This document shows, piece by piece, positions 10,213 through 19,572 of a DNA stretch of 64,000 nt. This stretch comes from Ceratodon purpureus. Taxonomy: Eukaryota; Streptophyta; Bryopsida; Pseudoditrichales; Ditrichaceae. A program made the translations under genes and the position numbers. A model generated the notes under the pieces. It made no database searches. It was not told the origin of the DNA and saw only the letters and a program-made list of their open reading frames with translations. Position 1 is the stretch's first letter; every line of letters begins with the position of its first letter. The DNA lies in assembly GCA_014871385.1 (NCBI GenBank), contig CM026431.1, positions 729,739-793,738 on the forward strand. The letters are read 5' to 3'.

Positions 10213-12057
10213 GTTGGGTTTCCCAACCTTGACTACTTACAGGACATTGCAAAGGAGGCGCTTGCAGCAACCACGGAGGATCGTACCCAACCTCAGCCTC
10301 AGCCTCAGACTCTGGTCCCAACAGTCAGCCGCCAGATTCTGGAAACACCAATTAGAGTGTCGATTGCAGAACTGCTGGCAATGGCTCCTAACCTTTCACG
10401 GTACCTGAAGGCTCAAGTGTTCCTGGACCGTGGAAGCAAGCCGACTGAGCCTGTAGACTTGGTCGAGCCGCCCCAACCAGCTGACTTTGCAGAGCCGACT
10501 ACGTATGCCGACTCGATCGAGCCACCTCGACCTGCTAACCTTGCAGCGTCGACTGCATATGTCGACTCGGTCAAGCCACCTCCACCGACTGACCTTGCAG
10601 AGCCGACTGCCAATCATATTTCACCAACTTTCTCCAGTGATACAGCAGTTGTGGGAGCTGTGGATATTGATTGGTGTCTTCCCATGATTTCTGCACAGGT
10701 GGAGAATTTGACCTTGGAGAACGTACTGCTCGATGGCGGCTCTGGAGTCAACTTGATTACAGAAGGAGAGCGGATACGCCTTGGTCTGAAGGCCCCATCT
10801 CCAGCCCCTTATCAGCTTCGCATGGCTGATCAGGCAGTAGTCGAGCGAGTTGGATTAATTCGGAATGTAAGAATCCACATTCATGGTATTCCTTACAACA
10901 TCAGTCTCACTGTTATTCGCAACCAGGAGGTAAATGAGGCTTACAGTATGCTGCTGGGCCGACCTTGGCTGGTAGATGCTAAAGTGACTCATGACTGGGG
11001 TAACCAGTTGGTGACCATTCGAGGGCCTGGTGCAGTCAGGACCATTTCCATTAACCAGGAAATGCGGCCACCCCCAAAGCTGCCTGAAGTGCTGGTTTGT
11101 TACAACCTTGTCGAAGAACGGACAGACAAAGAGGAAGATTACCATACTTTAGAGTTCAAGAACCTTGTACGAGCCGACTTTGGTAGCGTCGACTTTCACG
11201 GAGCCGACTTCAATAGAGCCGACTCGCGAAGCACAGCATTTAGGGGAGTCAACTCTAGACCAGCCAACTTTGAGGAAGCCAGTTCTGGACAAGCTCTGCA
11301 GACCCATTCCATGGAGTACCAGGTACCGATACAGGCGTTAGAGCACGCCATTGGATTTGAGGATCACATCTTTGATGCAAGGACAACTTCACACTCACTA
11401 GAGGGCTCTCCAAACATTGGTCGACACTGTCGACGGTTGATTCAGCATGGCCGACAGATCCGTCCGCTAGAGTTTCTCTCAACAACAACCAGGAAGCAAC
11501 TTACGAGGCCAACTGGAGATGAGGAGTTGAAGAGCCACGACATCCAGCCACTAGAGCATGTCCACACTGTTCTAGACAGTCGAGTCTCATTTGAGCAAAG
11601 TAGTTCTCTCAGCTGCTTTTGCGAGCCTACTTCCTTGCATAGCCGACTGCTAGAGCCTTCTTCAAGAGGCTCTCAAGCTGATCATCAGAGCTGCACTTCA
11701 TCTGATTCCGCAGGTTCACCAAGGTTGGCGGATGATGAGTTACAGAGGCCTGACCCAACTTTTACACAGCCGACTTTTACACAGCCGACTGTCTCCAATT
11801 TCAGCACCGACCGAGGCCCAGCCGACTTCGCACCAGCCGACTGCCTGACTTCACACCCGACTACTTCGACTGTGTCATTCATTTTTGAAGTTTCTTTGGG
11901 GCTAGCCTTTTTTGACAGTTTGATTAGCTTAGACTTTTTCTCTAGGCTGGTTCTCATTTTTCCTCTCTTTTCCTCTGTGCCTCCCGTTCTGGGGACAGAA
12001 CTACCGAAAAAAGGGGATAATGTTAACCGGAGATTCCCCAATCTCCCTTTCCCTTAG
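10213..12057 (+). CDS. Retroviral-type aspartic protease region, same frame as gag
   Basis: This continues the gag frame after a single TAG codon. It contains a retropepsin-like domain: VENLTLENVLLDGGSGVNLI near 10700, with the catalytic motif as D-G-G instead of D-S/T-G, and a MLLGRPWLVDAKVTHDW block near 10950, typical of plant Ty3-type proteases. The part from about 11100 to 11880 is low-complexity, rich in Ala-Asp-Phe and Pro repeats, and matches no enzyme. No RT, RNase H or integrase motif is present before the polypurine tract, so the element must borrow pol functions. The first usable start is unclear; expression may need readthrough of the TAG or an internal start. Confidence 0.75.
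   Translation, partial: VGFPNLDYLQDIAKEALAATTEDRTQPQPQPQTLVPTVSRQILETPIRVSIAELLAMAPNLSRYLKAQVFLDRGSKPTEPVDLVEPPQPADFAEPTTYADSIEPPRPANLAASTAYVDSVKPPPPTDLAEPTANHISPTFSSDTAVVGAVDIDWCLPMISAQVENLTLENVLLDGGSGVNLITEGERIRLGLKAPSPAPYQLRMADQAVVERVGLIRNVRIHIHGIPYNISLTVIRNQEVNEAYSMLLGRPWLVDAKVTHDWGNQLVTIRGPGAVRTISINQEMRPPPKLPEVLVCYNLVEERTDKEEDYHTLEFKNLVRADFGSVDFHGADFNRADSRSTAFRGVNSRPANFEEASSGQALQTHSMEYQVPIQALEHAIGFEDHIFDARTTSHSLEGSPNIGRHCRRLIQHGRQIRPLEFLSTTTRKQLTRPTGDEELKSHDIQPLEHVHTVLDSRVSFEQSSSLSCFCEPTSLHSRLLEPSSRGSQADHQSCTSSDSAGSPRLADDELQRPDPTFTQPTFTQPTVSNFSTDRGPADFAPADCLTSHPTTSTVSFIFEVSLGLAFFDSLISLDFFSRLVLIFPLFSSVPPVLGTELPKKGDNVNRRFPNLPFP
12006..12020 (+). other. Probable polypurine tract
   Basis: GAAAAAAGGGGATAA lies directly before a TGTTAACC sequence that begins a probable LTR. 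Its position right after the gag-pro frame fits the plus-strand priming site of an LTR retrotransposon. Confidence 0.6.
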
Positions 12058-12481
12058 TTCCCCTTAGTCTCTTTTCAGTTTTCATCCTTACCTTCGACAG
12101 TCATCCAGTCGGCTGGATGAACTCTGTCGCAGCCGACTTCGATGAACTCTGTCACCAGCCGACTGGATGAACTCTGTCACCAGTCGACTGGATGACTTCC
12201 GCCAGTTCAGAGGGTTTAAGAGGCAGGTTTAGGGTTTTGAGAGGGCATTCTACACTAGAGCAGATAGAGTCAGAGAGGTCTGAGAGCTGTTAGGAACTGT
12301 TGTACCATGTGTTTGGGGCTGTTTTGACCCATTTTATGCAGTTTTGACCTCTTTTTGCACTTATATTGTACATTTCTAGCAACTTAGGAGTGTTTGGAGC
12401 ACTTGGTTTAGTTGGGTTTAGTTGGGTTTTGATGGGATTGTGAAGGCTAGGGTTTAGTTGGTAAATCCTCCCTTTACCACA
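12021..12481 (+). repeat. Probable 3' LTR with GCCGAC-bearing tandem repeats
   Basis: The interval starts TGTTAACC after the polypurine tract and can end ACCACA at 12481. From about 12105 to 12198 it carries a degenerate tandem of about 31 bp containing GGATGAACTCTGTC and CCAGCCGACTGG. The 5' LTR is not present because the element is truncated at 8461, so the right boundary rests on the terminal TG..CA rule only. Confidence 0.45.
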
Positions 12482-12487
12482 TATTTA

Positions 12488-13335
12488 CTCCTAAAGGACA
12501 ATAGTCCTTGAATGGGCTTTTTTGAAACTTGGGCATGTACTTACGGTTGCAATTTGAATCATGATTTTTTAAAATTTTAAATGGAGGTGTGCCGTTTTGA
12601 GAGCTCCGTGTGCATATTTTTATTTTTCAATTCCGACATCGGGATCAAAAGTTATGAAGGTTTAACTGTCAAAAGCTGCTCGTTGGGCAGCTGCTGAAAT
12701 TTCCTAAGCCACTGTGAATGCAGCAAATTCTACCCAAAACTGCCTAAATCTGCCAAAATCTGTCCAAAGACGAAACTTTGAAATTCCACCAAAAATTGAG
12801 ATTTTGGTATTTTTCAAAAATAATTTTTTTATTATAGATAAGGCAGTAGAGCATGTCTCCTCTGTTCGGATTTTCAATCCAAGAATTTTTCATATGCTAT
12901 TTTTATTGTCAAAAACGGCCTTTGTATGTAAATTTCAGCATACCCCCTAGTGGAAAATGAGATTTTTGGAAACCTTCCACAACTTTTTTGAATATGATAT
13001 GATTTGGACATGTACCTAACTCAATTACAAACAATAATATGGAGAGATTCATTCCATATCTACTTTAAAAAATGGTTTTTTGGGCCTTCAAAACTCTGCT
13101 GTCCCCTTTTTTCGCAGGGAAAAAAAACTTGTTTTTCTACTTTGAAAGTTATGATCTTGCAATTGGTGAGGAATGAGTGCGTGAGTTTTTTCGGACATGT
13201 AGACATAGAATTTAACTACAAGATCTTACGGTTAGATGTACTAAAAAAGACACCAAATTTGCAAAATCCACCTTGCTTTGAAGAGGGGCTGTTTTGAGGT
13301 ACTTTTGATGAAAAATACCCTTAGAACTTTAGGGG
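12488..13335. mobile_element. TTAA-flanked non-autonomous element (copy 1)
   Basis: The left end reads TTTA-CTCCTAAAGGACAA and the right end CTTTAGGGG-TTAA, so 9-bp ends (CCCCTAAAG type) are inverted and TTAA-like tetranucleotides flank the insert. The 848-bp body is close to collinear with 29908-30757, sharing GTTATGAAGGTTTAA, GCTCGTTGGGCAGCTGCTGA and GCTTTGAAGAGGGGCTG blocks. It has no credible coding sequence. TTAA duplication with C-rich ends is the hallmark of piggyBac-type elements (also Kolobok). The class assignment is inference. Confidence 0.7.
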
Positions 13336-14224
13336 TTAATTGTTATCAAAATGGCACTCTCTTCTTTGTAAATTTGACTCCTCTACAAATATTAACTTTG
13401 ATCCACTACCTATGGTTAATATTTATAGAAGGTAGACTAAAACAAGTTACAAAAGCTGATGCCACATGTTATCACAACATAAAGAGTCCTTCAACCCTTC
13501 AACTTTGCTTTCAGCTGAGAGTTCAAACAATCAGACCCATTACTGGAACATGAATATAACTCAAAGTACAAAATTATCCCCTGAATGCCCACCATGAATT
13601 CACATCAAAAACTGCCCTTCAACACTTCTTTATGAAGCAAGTTAGTTTTTCCAAGTTTATGACATTTTATTGCAATTTCAACCGTAGGATCTTATAGCTA
13701 ACTTATTGAGACATTCTTTTCCAAAAGTTTAGAGAAAAATACAATACCAATTGCAAGATCATAATGTTCAAAGTTAAAAAACGAATTATTATTGTTTATA
13801 GGATTCTAATTTTTGATGTTTATTTCTCATTCAATATCAAATCATTTTACAAAAAAAAAAACCATTAGAATGTCCATTTTGATGCTGGGTTCAATTCACA
13901 AAAGCTTCCTCAATTCAATCCCAAAGTCCTCGTTCTTTACGTAAGGCAAGTTCTTGGCCCATAGTGGTTCATGAAAATAAGCATTCACCACTCGAGCTAC
14001 GCCATTGTAGTAAATACTAATTTCCATGAAGCACCCTAGATCCAAGAGCTTACCATACACTTTTCACATGGGTGAGTATCAAAAAGAAGTAACCTTTCAG
14101 GTGGGTGTATTCCAAAAATATCACCTTTCAGGTGGGTGTATTCCAAAAATATCACCTTTCAGGTGGGCGTGTATCCAGAAACGAGCTTTCACTGTTTCTA
14201 CTGACAACTAAAAACGTAATTTAC
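13336..14224. other. Intergenic; fragments of the same repeat family
   Basis: No gene recognised. Around 13680-13780 phrases such as CCGTAGGATCTTATAGCTAAC and GCAAGATCATAATGTTCAAAG echo parts of the TTAA-flanked element, suggesting a decayed or nested copy. At 14090-14165 a roughly 33-bp unit (CCTTTCAGGTGGGTGTATTC and variants) is repeated about three times in tandem. Confidence 0.45.
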
Positions 14225-14242
14225 AACATATGAGGGTCCCTC

Positions 14243-14703
14243 CTGGCAGGAAATTCTCACCGGAGTTCCTCCCGGGACCTGGTCTGCGGGGACCTTCTCT
14301 CCTGCCACCCGGAAACCCGGCCTCGCTGGGGACATCCTGCGAGCATCTACCCTTTGGCAGATCTGGTGTGCGAGGTGCCGGCAAGTCTTCTCCGACACTC
14401 CTTTCGATGTTTTCCTGGTTAGCCAGCTAGCGTGGAGGGAAACCATTTTTGCAGGTATGGCCTATAGGGCTCATATTATGAGTTTTATTAGTAAGTGTAG
14501 TGATGCTCGGAGAGAAACTCTGGAATGTGAGTTTCTCTCCACTTGGTGCATCAATGAGGTTTTTTGCTCAGGGGGTCTGAACTTCCCCAAGTGGAAGCTC
14601 TCCCCCTCGCACTCTGATCTGTCCTCCCCGTCCTGGGACCCGGGTTGATCCCCCTGTTCTTTTTTCCTTTTTATGAACACCGCTACTTTCAACTTAAAAA
14701 AAA
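14243..14703 (+). mobile_element. 5'-truncated LINE insertion with poly(A) and 18-bp TSD
   Basis: The insert ends in a run of ten A (14696-14705). It is flanked by two copies of AACATATGAGGGTCCCTC (14225-14242 and 14704-14721), the signature of target-primed reverse transcription. Only the last 461 bp of the element was copied. The perfect duplication suggests a fairly recent event. Confidence 0.9.
14244..14648 (+). pseudogene. LINE ORF2 C-terminal fragment
   Basis: An open frame of about 134 codons runs from the insertion point to TGA at 14646. It reads ILRASTLWQIWCARCRQVF near its start, the pattern found just after the zf-RVT zinc finger in plant non-LTR retrotransposon ORF2 proteins. No reverse transcriptase domain is included because of the 5' truncation. 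The frame is unbroken, which fits the clean target duplication. A minus-strand LINE at 41.1-43.0 kb has the matching segment (ALRGVTLWSIWLCRNDVVF). Confidence 0.75.
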
Positions 14704-14792
14704 AACATATGAGGGTCCCTCAACTGTTCATCAATGAAACAGCAGGGAAGATGACCTAAGTTAGTTGATGTGCTCTGCCATGGTATGGTTTA

Positions 14793-15214
14793 AGGTAGAA
14801 ACACCTTAAACCGGGCGGCCCCCAGAAGCGCAGGGTAGACCGCCCCTGTGCCGCCCATGGCATGAACCTTATTGCGTGCACAGCAATTTCATAAATAGTT
14901 CATGAATAGTGACTCGATATGGACACGTGTAGGGAGGTGGTTGGTTCATAGATTCATGGTTCATTAACTCTATTTGCACGGTTTTAGCTACATGCGTGAG
15001 CGCCACAAAAGGAGAGTCTACTGATCACTTTAAGGTCATGTATACTTTTGACTTCAAAAATTTGTAGTAAATTCAATTTTTGCTATTTAATTCTGGAAAT
15101 TTTTGCATTCACTCTCCCTCCTGTTTCCCCATCCAGGAAAAATTACAAACAGTACACACGAGGTCCACAACCATGCTGAATCTCTTATTCGCCCGGTTTA
15201 AGGTGTTTCTACCT
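14793..15214. mobile_element. MITE with AGGTAG ends, TSD TA (copy 2)
   Basis: The ends AGGTAGAAACACCTTAAACC are perfect inverted repeats over 25 bp and TA flanks both sides (14791-14792 and 15215-15216). The body is 422 bp and non-coding. The terminal hexamer matches the elements at 2701, 36930 and 41288, while the interior differs, so the copies are related by their ends rather than recently duplicated. Confidence 0.85.
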
Positions 15215-15216
15215 TA

Positions 15217-16254
15217 ATCTACTCTACTTCATGTGCACCTCCGCTAAGAAAGACTCCATAACCTTGAACATCATTACAACTTTGTTATTGCTTAAATGTC
15301 ACACTCAATTTAGATATGAAACTAATTCGGTCATAAAACATAAAAATTCTATTGTTACCAAAAAAATTGGTCTTTAAGAATTTTTTATACGTATAATAAT
15401 AAATGATTCAATAAAGACAATTGAATGAAGAAAATTATATGATACTCTTATTGCCAAATTTGGTGGAATCATTGTGACTAGTGTTTTGAAAACACAAGAT
15501 GGCCTGCTATACATGACAACTTGTTTTTTATTTCAGATTTTTATTTGATGAAAGTCATAGGTGAAATATCCATATTTATGGTTCTATTGATGAATTCACA
15601 TTGGATTATAGATGCCCTGTTAGTATCCTAGATTTCAATGACAATATTACAACTACTTTGTATTTTCTATGCAAATAATATAAATGAACTTTAAACAAGC
15701 AATTATCCTCAAGCCTCTCCACCAAAAGAAACAAAGATAACAATTCATCAAATACTCACAAACATCAGCTTAAAAAATAATATCACATACACAATAATCA
15801 TGTATAATAATTTATTCATAATTCGTACAAATGTATGCAATTTGTAATTTGTGTCGCATGTAGAGGGATATGTGATTTTGCAGTTTTAGAAGTATATGCA
15901 AGTATGTGTGCAATTTGCAATTTGCAATTTGCGTGTGCATATGCAATTACCATATCCATGGTTATGCAATTTGTACTTCTTGTTGTATTGTGTATGCATG
16001 GATATGTGATTGGCAACATGTATGCATGTATGTAATTGACCGTACATACGTAAGTATGTGATTGTAAATGTACAAATATATTATACTTATATACATATAT
16101 AGATAATCCATAAAATTAGTACGATAATAGGGTTAGAATTTGTATAGGTTCAAAACATTACTACTTGAATTATGCTCTTATTTGGTACAAGTGCAAAACA
16201 CAAAGACTTTGAAGTTATACCTACTGTTGATATTAAGACAATGAACATTACATA
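15217..16254. other. Intergenic, AT-rich; short GCAATTTG-type repeats
   Basis: No gene seen. From about 15825 to 16030 the sequence alternates TATGCAATTTG, TATGCATG and TATGTG motifs, a degenerate simple repeat that keeps both strands open for about 66 codons by chance. Confidence 0.5.
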
Positions 16255-17147
16255 TTGTTGGTATGGTTGAGATGATTAAGATGACTAGGAATATATAAGT
16301 GAGATGAATGAGACTATGGAAATGCATAAGATGATTGAAATAATTGAGATCATTGAGATGTCTAAAATGATTAAGATGCCTAAGACAATTAAGATGACAA
16401 AGATGAGATGTCTAAGATGAGTGAGATGAATGACATAAGATGTCTGAAATGATTGAGATGAGATAAGTGAGATAAAATGCTTGAGGTGAGTGAGATGTGA
16501 TGATTGAGATAATATCCGTAAGATCTGTAAAATGAATAATTGAGATAAGATACATGAGACAAATGATTGAGATGAGTGAGAGAAGATGCTTGAAATGGGT
16601 GAGATAAGATGTTTGATATAAATGAGATAAGATGCTTGATATAAATGAAATGGGATGATTGAGATGAGATGTCTAAGATGAGTAAGATAAGATGATTGGG
16701 ATGATTGAGATGATTGGAATAAGATGCTTGACATAAATGAAATAGGATGATTGGCATAAGATGTTTGAGATGATTGGGATAAGATTTTCGAGATGATTGG
16801 AATAAGATGACTGATAAAATGAGTGAAATGTCTAAGATGAAATGAGTGAAAGGACTCAAATGAGTGAAATGTCTAAGATGAAATGAGTGAAAGGACTCAA
16901 CTGAGTGAAAGGACTCAGATGAGTGAGATATTTAAAAAGGCTAAAGATGATTAAGATAAGATGCCCTGACATGAGTATGATGAGATGATTGAAATAAGAT
17001 GCCTAAGATGAGTGAGACGAGATGACTGAGATATCTGTAAAGGTCGAAGATGATTGAGATGATTAAGATGTTCGTAAAGGTGTAAGCCGACTAAGTTGAA
17101 AAGATTGAAAAAATTGAGATGATTTAGAAGAGTGAGATACCTTAAAT
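16255..17147. repeat. Degenerate GAGATGA-type satellite array
   Basis: About 890 bp is composed of variants of GATGATTGAGATGAGTGAGA and GATAAGATG, rich in A, G and T and poor in C on the plus strand. The minus strand stays open for about 150 codons (Ser/His/Leu/Ile repeats), which is an artefact of the repeat. The array resumes at 18477-18560 on the far side of a CACTA insertion. Confidence 0.75.
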
Positions 17148-17150
17148 GTA

Positions 17151-18473
17151 CATTAGTAGGAAAGAGATTCAAATACACCAAATATTACACCGAATTGGTA
17201 TCTAATTTAGGCTTTTCAAAATGGTGTACTTAAAGTCTCTTCGGTGTAATTTGGCACCTGACATGACCAAAATTAAAGGTGAATAGTGTCACTCTGGTCC
17301 CCACGAACATTGTATATTTCTGGCCCGCGTGGGTTTCTAGTAAAAGTAATTTTTTTTACTGATGAGTGACTGGATGGAAATTGATTCTGTTCGTTTGATG
17401 TTCATGTTGTTATTCCATAGGTTACCCGCTTTGTGGTAACTGGGTGGAAGTAGATGCCCAAAGACCTTCATCCAGCACACATATATAACTCACACAGTAG
17501 ACATTTAGGGTTAGCTGTACATCATATTCACACAGAACGCCCCTTCGCATTCTACAACCAGCAATCCTCCAAACTAACCTACCCAATCTAACACTACCAA
17601 CAACACAAACTAATACAAAAAGGTAGCTCTCTCAATTGTCGCCTTTTGCAGTTCCACGGAGAATGGATACGCCCCTGCCAACAGCTCAACATTAGAAGCA
17701 TTCTGCATAAGGAGTCAATGCGAGGGTTTCGTCTCTATTGCGTCGCCAGGTCCATCCATGGCGCCATGCGATCGAGAAGTCCTTCGGTTTCTGGCCCGTT
17801 TCCTGCAGCCTCTTCAACCTATACAGCATTGTGTGGGTTCCCAGAATAACTGCCATTCACACACTGTGCCAGGCACGACTCAATTCCACAAGAGAAAACA
17901 ACAACATAAAACAAAACAACAACACTCAGACAACGACAGCAGCTTAAAACCATTAACAAAACGAAACACCCATCGATGAGGGAGGGAGTCTGAGCAAGAG
18001 GGAGGGAGTCTGAGCAAGAGGGAGGGAGTCTGAGCGACGAGAGGGAGGGAGTCTGAGCGACGAGAGGGAGGGAGTCTGAGCGACGAGAGGGAGGGAGCTT
18101 CGGCGAGGGTAAGGTTGGGGCGAGCAACGGGAGGCGAGGAAGAGATGACGCTGCCAGACATGATGCGGCGCCTCCGAGGGGAGGGAGGAGGAGGATTACT
18201 AATTACTCATTTCGGTAAAATCACCATCCTTCTTTCGCGGCCCATGAAGTGCAGACGACAGCAGAGAGCGCAGGACACAGCAGTGTTGTAATTCGTCAAT
18301 ATTAATGGACGACTTGGAATATTAGAAATATGACACAAACTTTCAAATTGCCAATTCCTTCTACACCAAAAATTTGTGTGCACCAATAATATTGCAGGGT
18401 CGAAAATAGATGAACACCAAAGTTCATTTTCGGTGTAGAACCTTGGTGTAGTTGAACCTCTTTTCTACTAGTG
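17151..18473. mobile_element. Non-autonomous CACTA element, 1323 bp, TSD GTA
   Basis: The left end CATTAGTAGGAAAGAGATTC and the right end (reverse complement CACTAGTAGAAAAGAGGTTC) form imperfect inverted repeats of about 31 bp, continuing into ACACCAA. The 3-bp duplication GTA (17148-17150 and 18474-18476) matches the CACTA superfamily rule. Subterminal ACACCAA/TTGGTGT motifs are repeated near both ends, as typical for CACTA transposase binding regions. No transposase is encoded. It interrupts the satellite array. Confidence 0.85.
17977..18098. repeat. Minisatellite inside the CACTA element
   Basis: Five to six copies of GAGGGAGGGAGTCTGAGC separated by AA or GACGA, giving units of 20-23 bp. 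On the minus strand it reads as SDSLPL-type peptide repeats, which I treat as chance. Confidence 0.75.
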
Positions 18474-18476
18474 GTA

Positions 18477-19570
18477 TAAGTTGATTGAGATCATTTAATG
18501 ACTAAGATGATTAAAAATATATAAATAAGTCTATATATAGTTGAGGATATATGATGGCTAACATGGTTGAAAACTTTAAATAATTGATTAGAATTCTATT
18601 TTTTAATTAAGAATTCCAATAATTTTGAAGCCTACTTGTGACATTCTAATTGTAGAGGACAGTGTTTGAGAGAGCGTTACTTGGAGTGCGCATAGCCTTG
18701 TCAACTGACTGATTGAGAATCTGAAAAGACATTGGTCAAGTGGTGGAAAGAGATGAAAACGAACATTCATACAAGGTTCAATGAAATACTATAGGTTACT
18801 AGCAGCTTCGTCGCTCTCTTGGCAAATAATTAATTCAAATTCAAATATTAGTGTTTGTCACCTAAAAATAGTATATTCAAACTTTCGGCAACTTTCTTTT
18901 TTGATTTTTTAAAACTTTGTCTTAACCCCTAAAGGACAAAGCAACCACTTTTGGATTGCGCCAGAAATAGAAAACCTAATAAAATGCCCTAGAAAAGTCA
19001 GATTTAGAATCAAGTTGGCAATAAGAATACGCTAAAAATTTTGTGAAAAAGTGAAATTCTAATTTGAAAAAAAAAAAAGAGCATGGGTCGGTCCTATGTT
19101 TCTACATTAAAGTTAGTATTTCAAGAGAAACAATGTTTCAACTCTAAAATTTAATTAAAACATCTAAAGTGATTTTTTTTTTAAATCTTATTATTCAAAC
19201 ATCTCTAGGTGTCACATTTTAAGGGTATAAAACGTGTAAAGTCATTATCATTATGGTATAAATAATGTTGATTCTTTGCACACCAAAATTTAGAAAGGTA
19301 TGATTTTTCCAAAAGAAAATGCAAGGAGTAAAGGTTTAAATTTTGCTTGTACAGATATTTTCATTTTGTAAATTTAACTCATTGTTGAACATGAATCTGA
19401 CGAGTCAAAATATAATTTTATCATGATTAGGGGTAAAGGTAGGAACACCCAATATCTGAGATTATACAGACAACTAATCCTGTCCTTGATTTGCATACAT
19501 ATAACTTTGTGAAATCTTATGCTTGCATAGATGACGTCGGTTCTATGTTTGATGGTGTTGGTAGACAAAG
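18477..19570. other. End of satellite, then TTAA-family left end; no gene
   Basis: The first about 85 bp continue the GAGATGA satellite. At 18922-18940 the sequence TTAACCCCTAAAGGACAAAG matches the left end of the TTAA-flanked family; a worn right end may be the GATTAGGGGTAAA near 19436. A stretch near 19245-19330 recurs at about 30925-31010. Confidence 0.45.
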
Positions 19571-19572
19571 TA

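Noticed and set aside
13650-13860. A separate full TTAA-flanked element just right of copy 1
   Set aside because: Similar phrases occur, but no paired ends with TTAA could be located.
16285-16859. Open minus-strand frames of about 150 codons rich in Ser, His, Leu and Ile
   Set aside because: They are produced by the GAGATGA-type satellite; all frames show periodic peptides and no domain.
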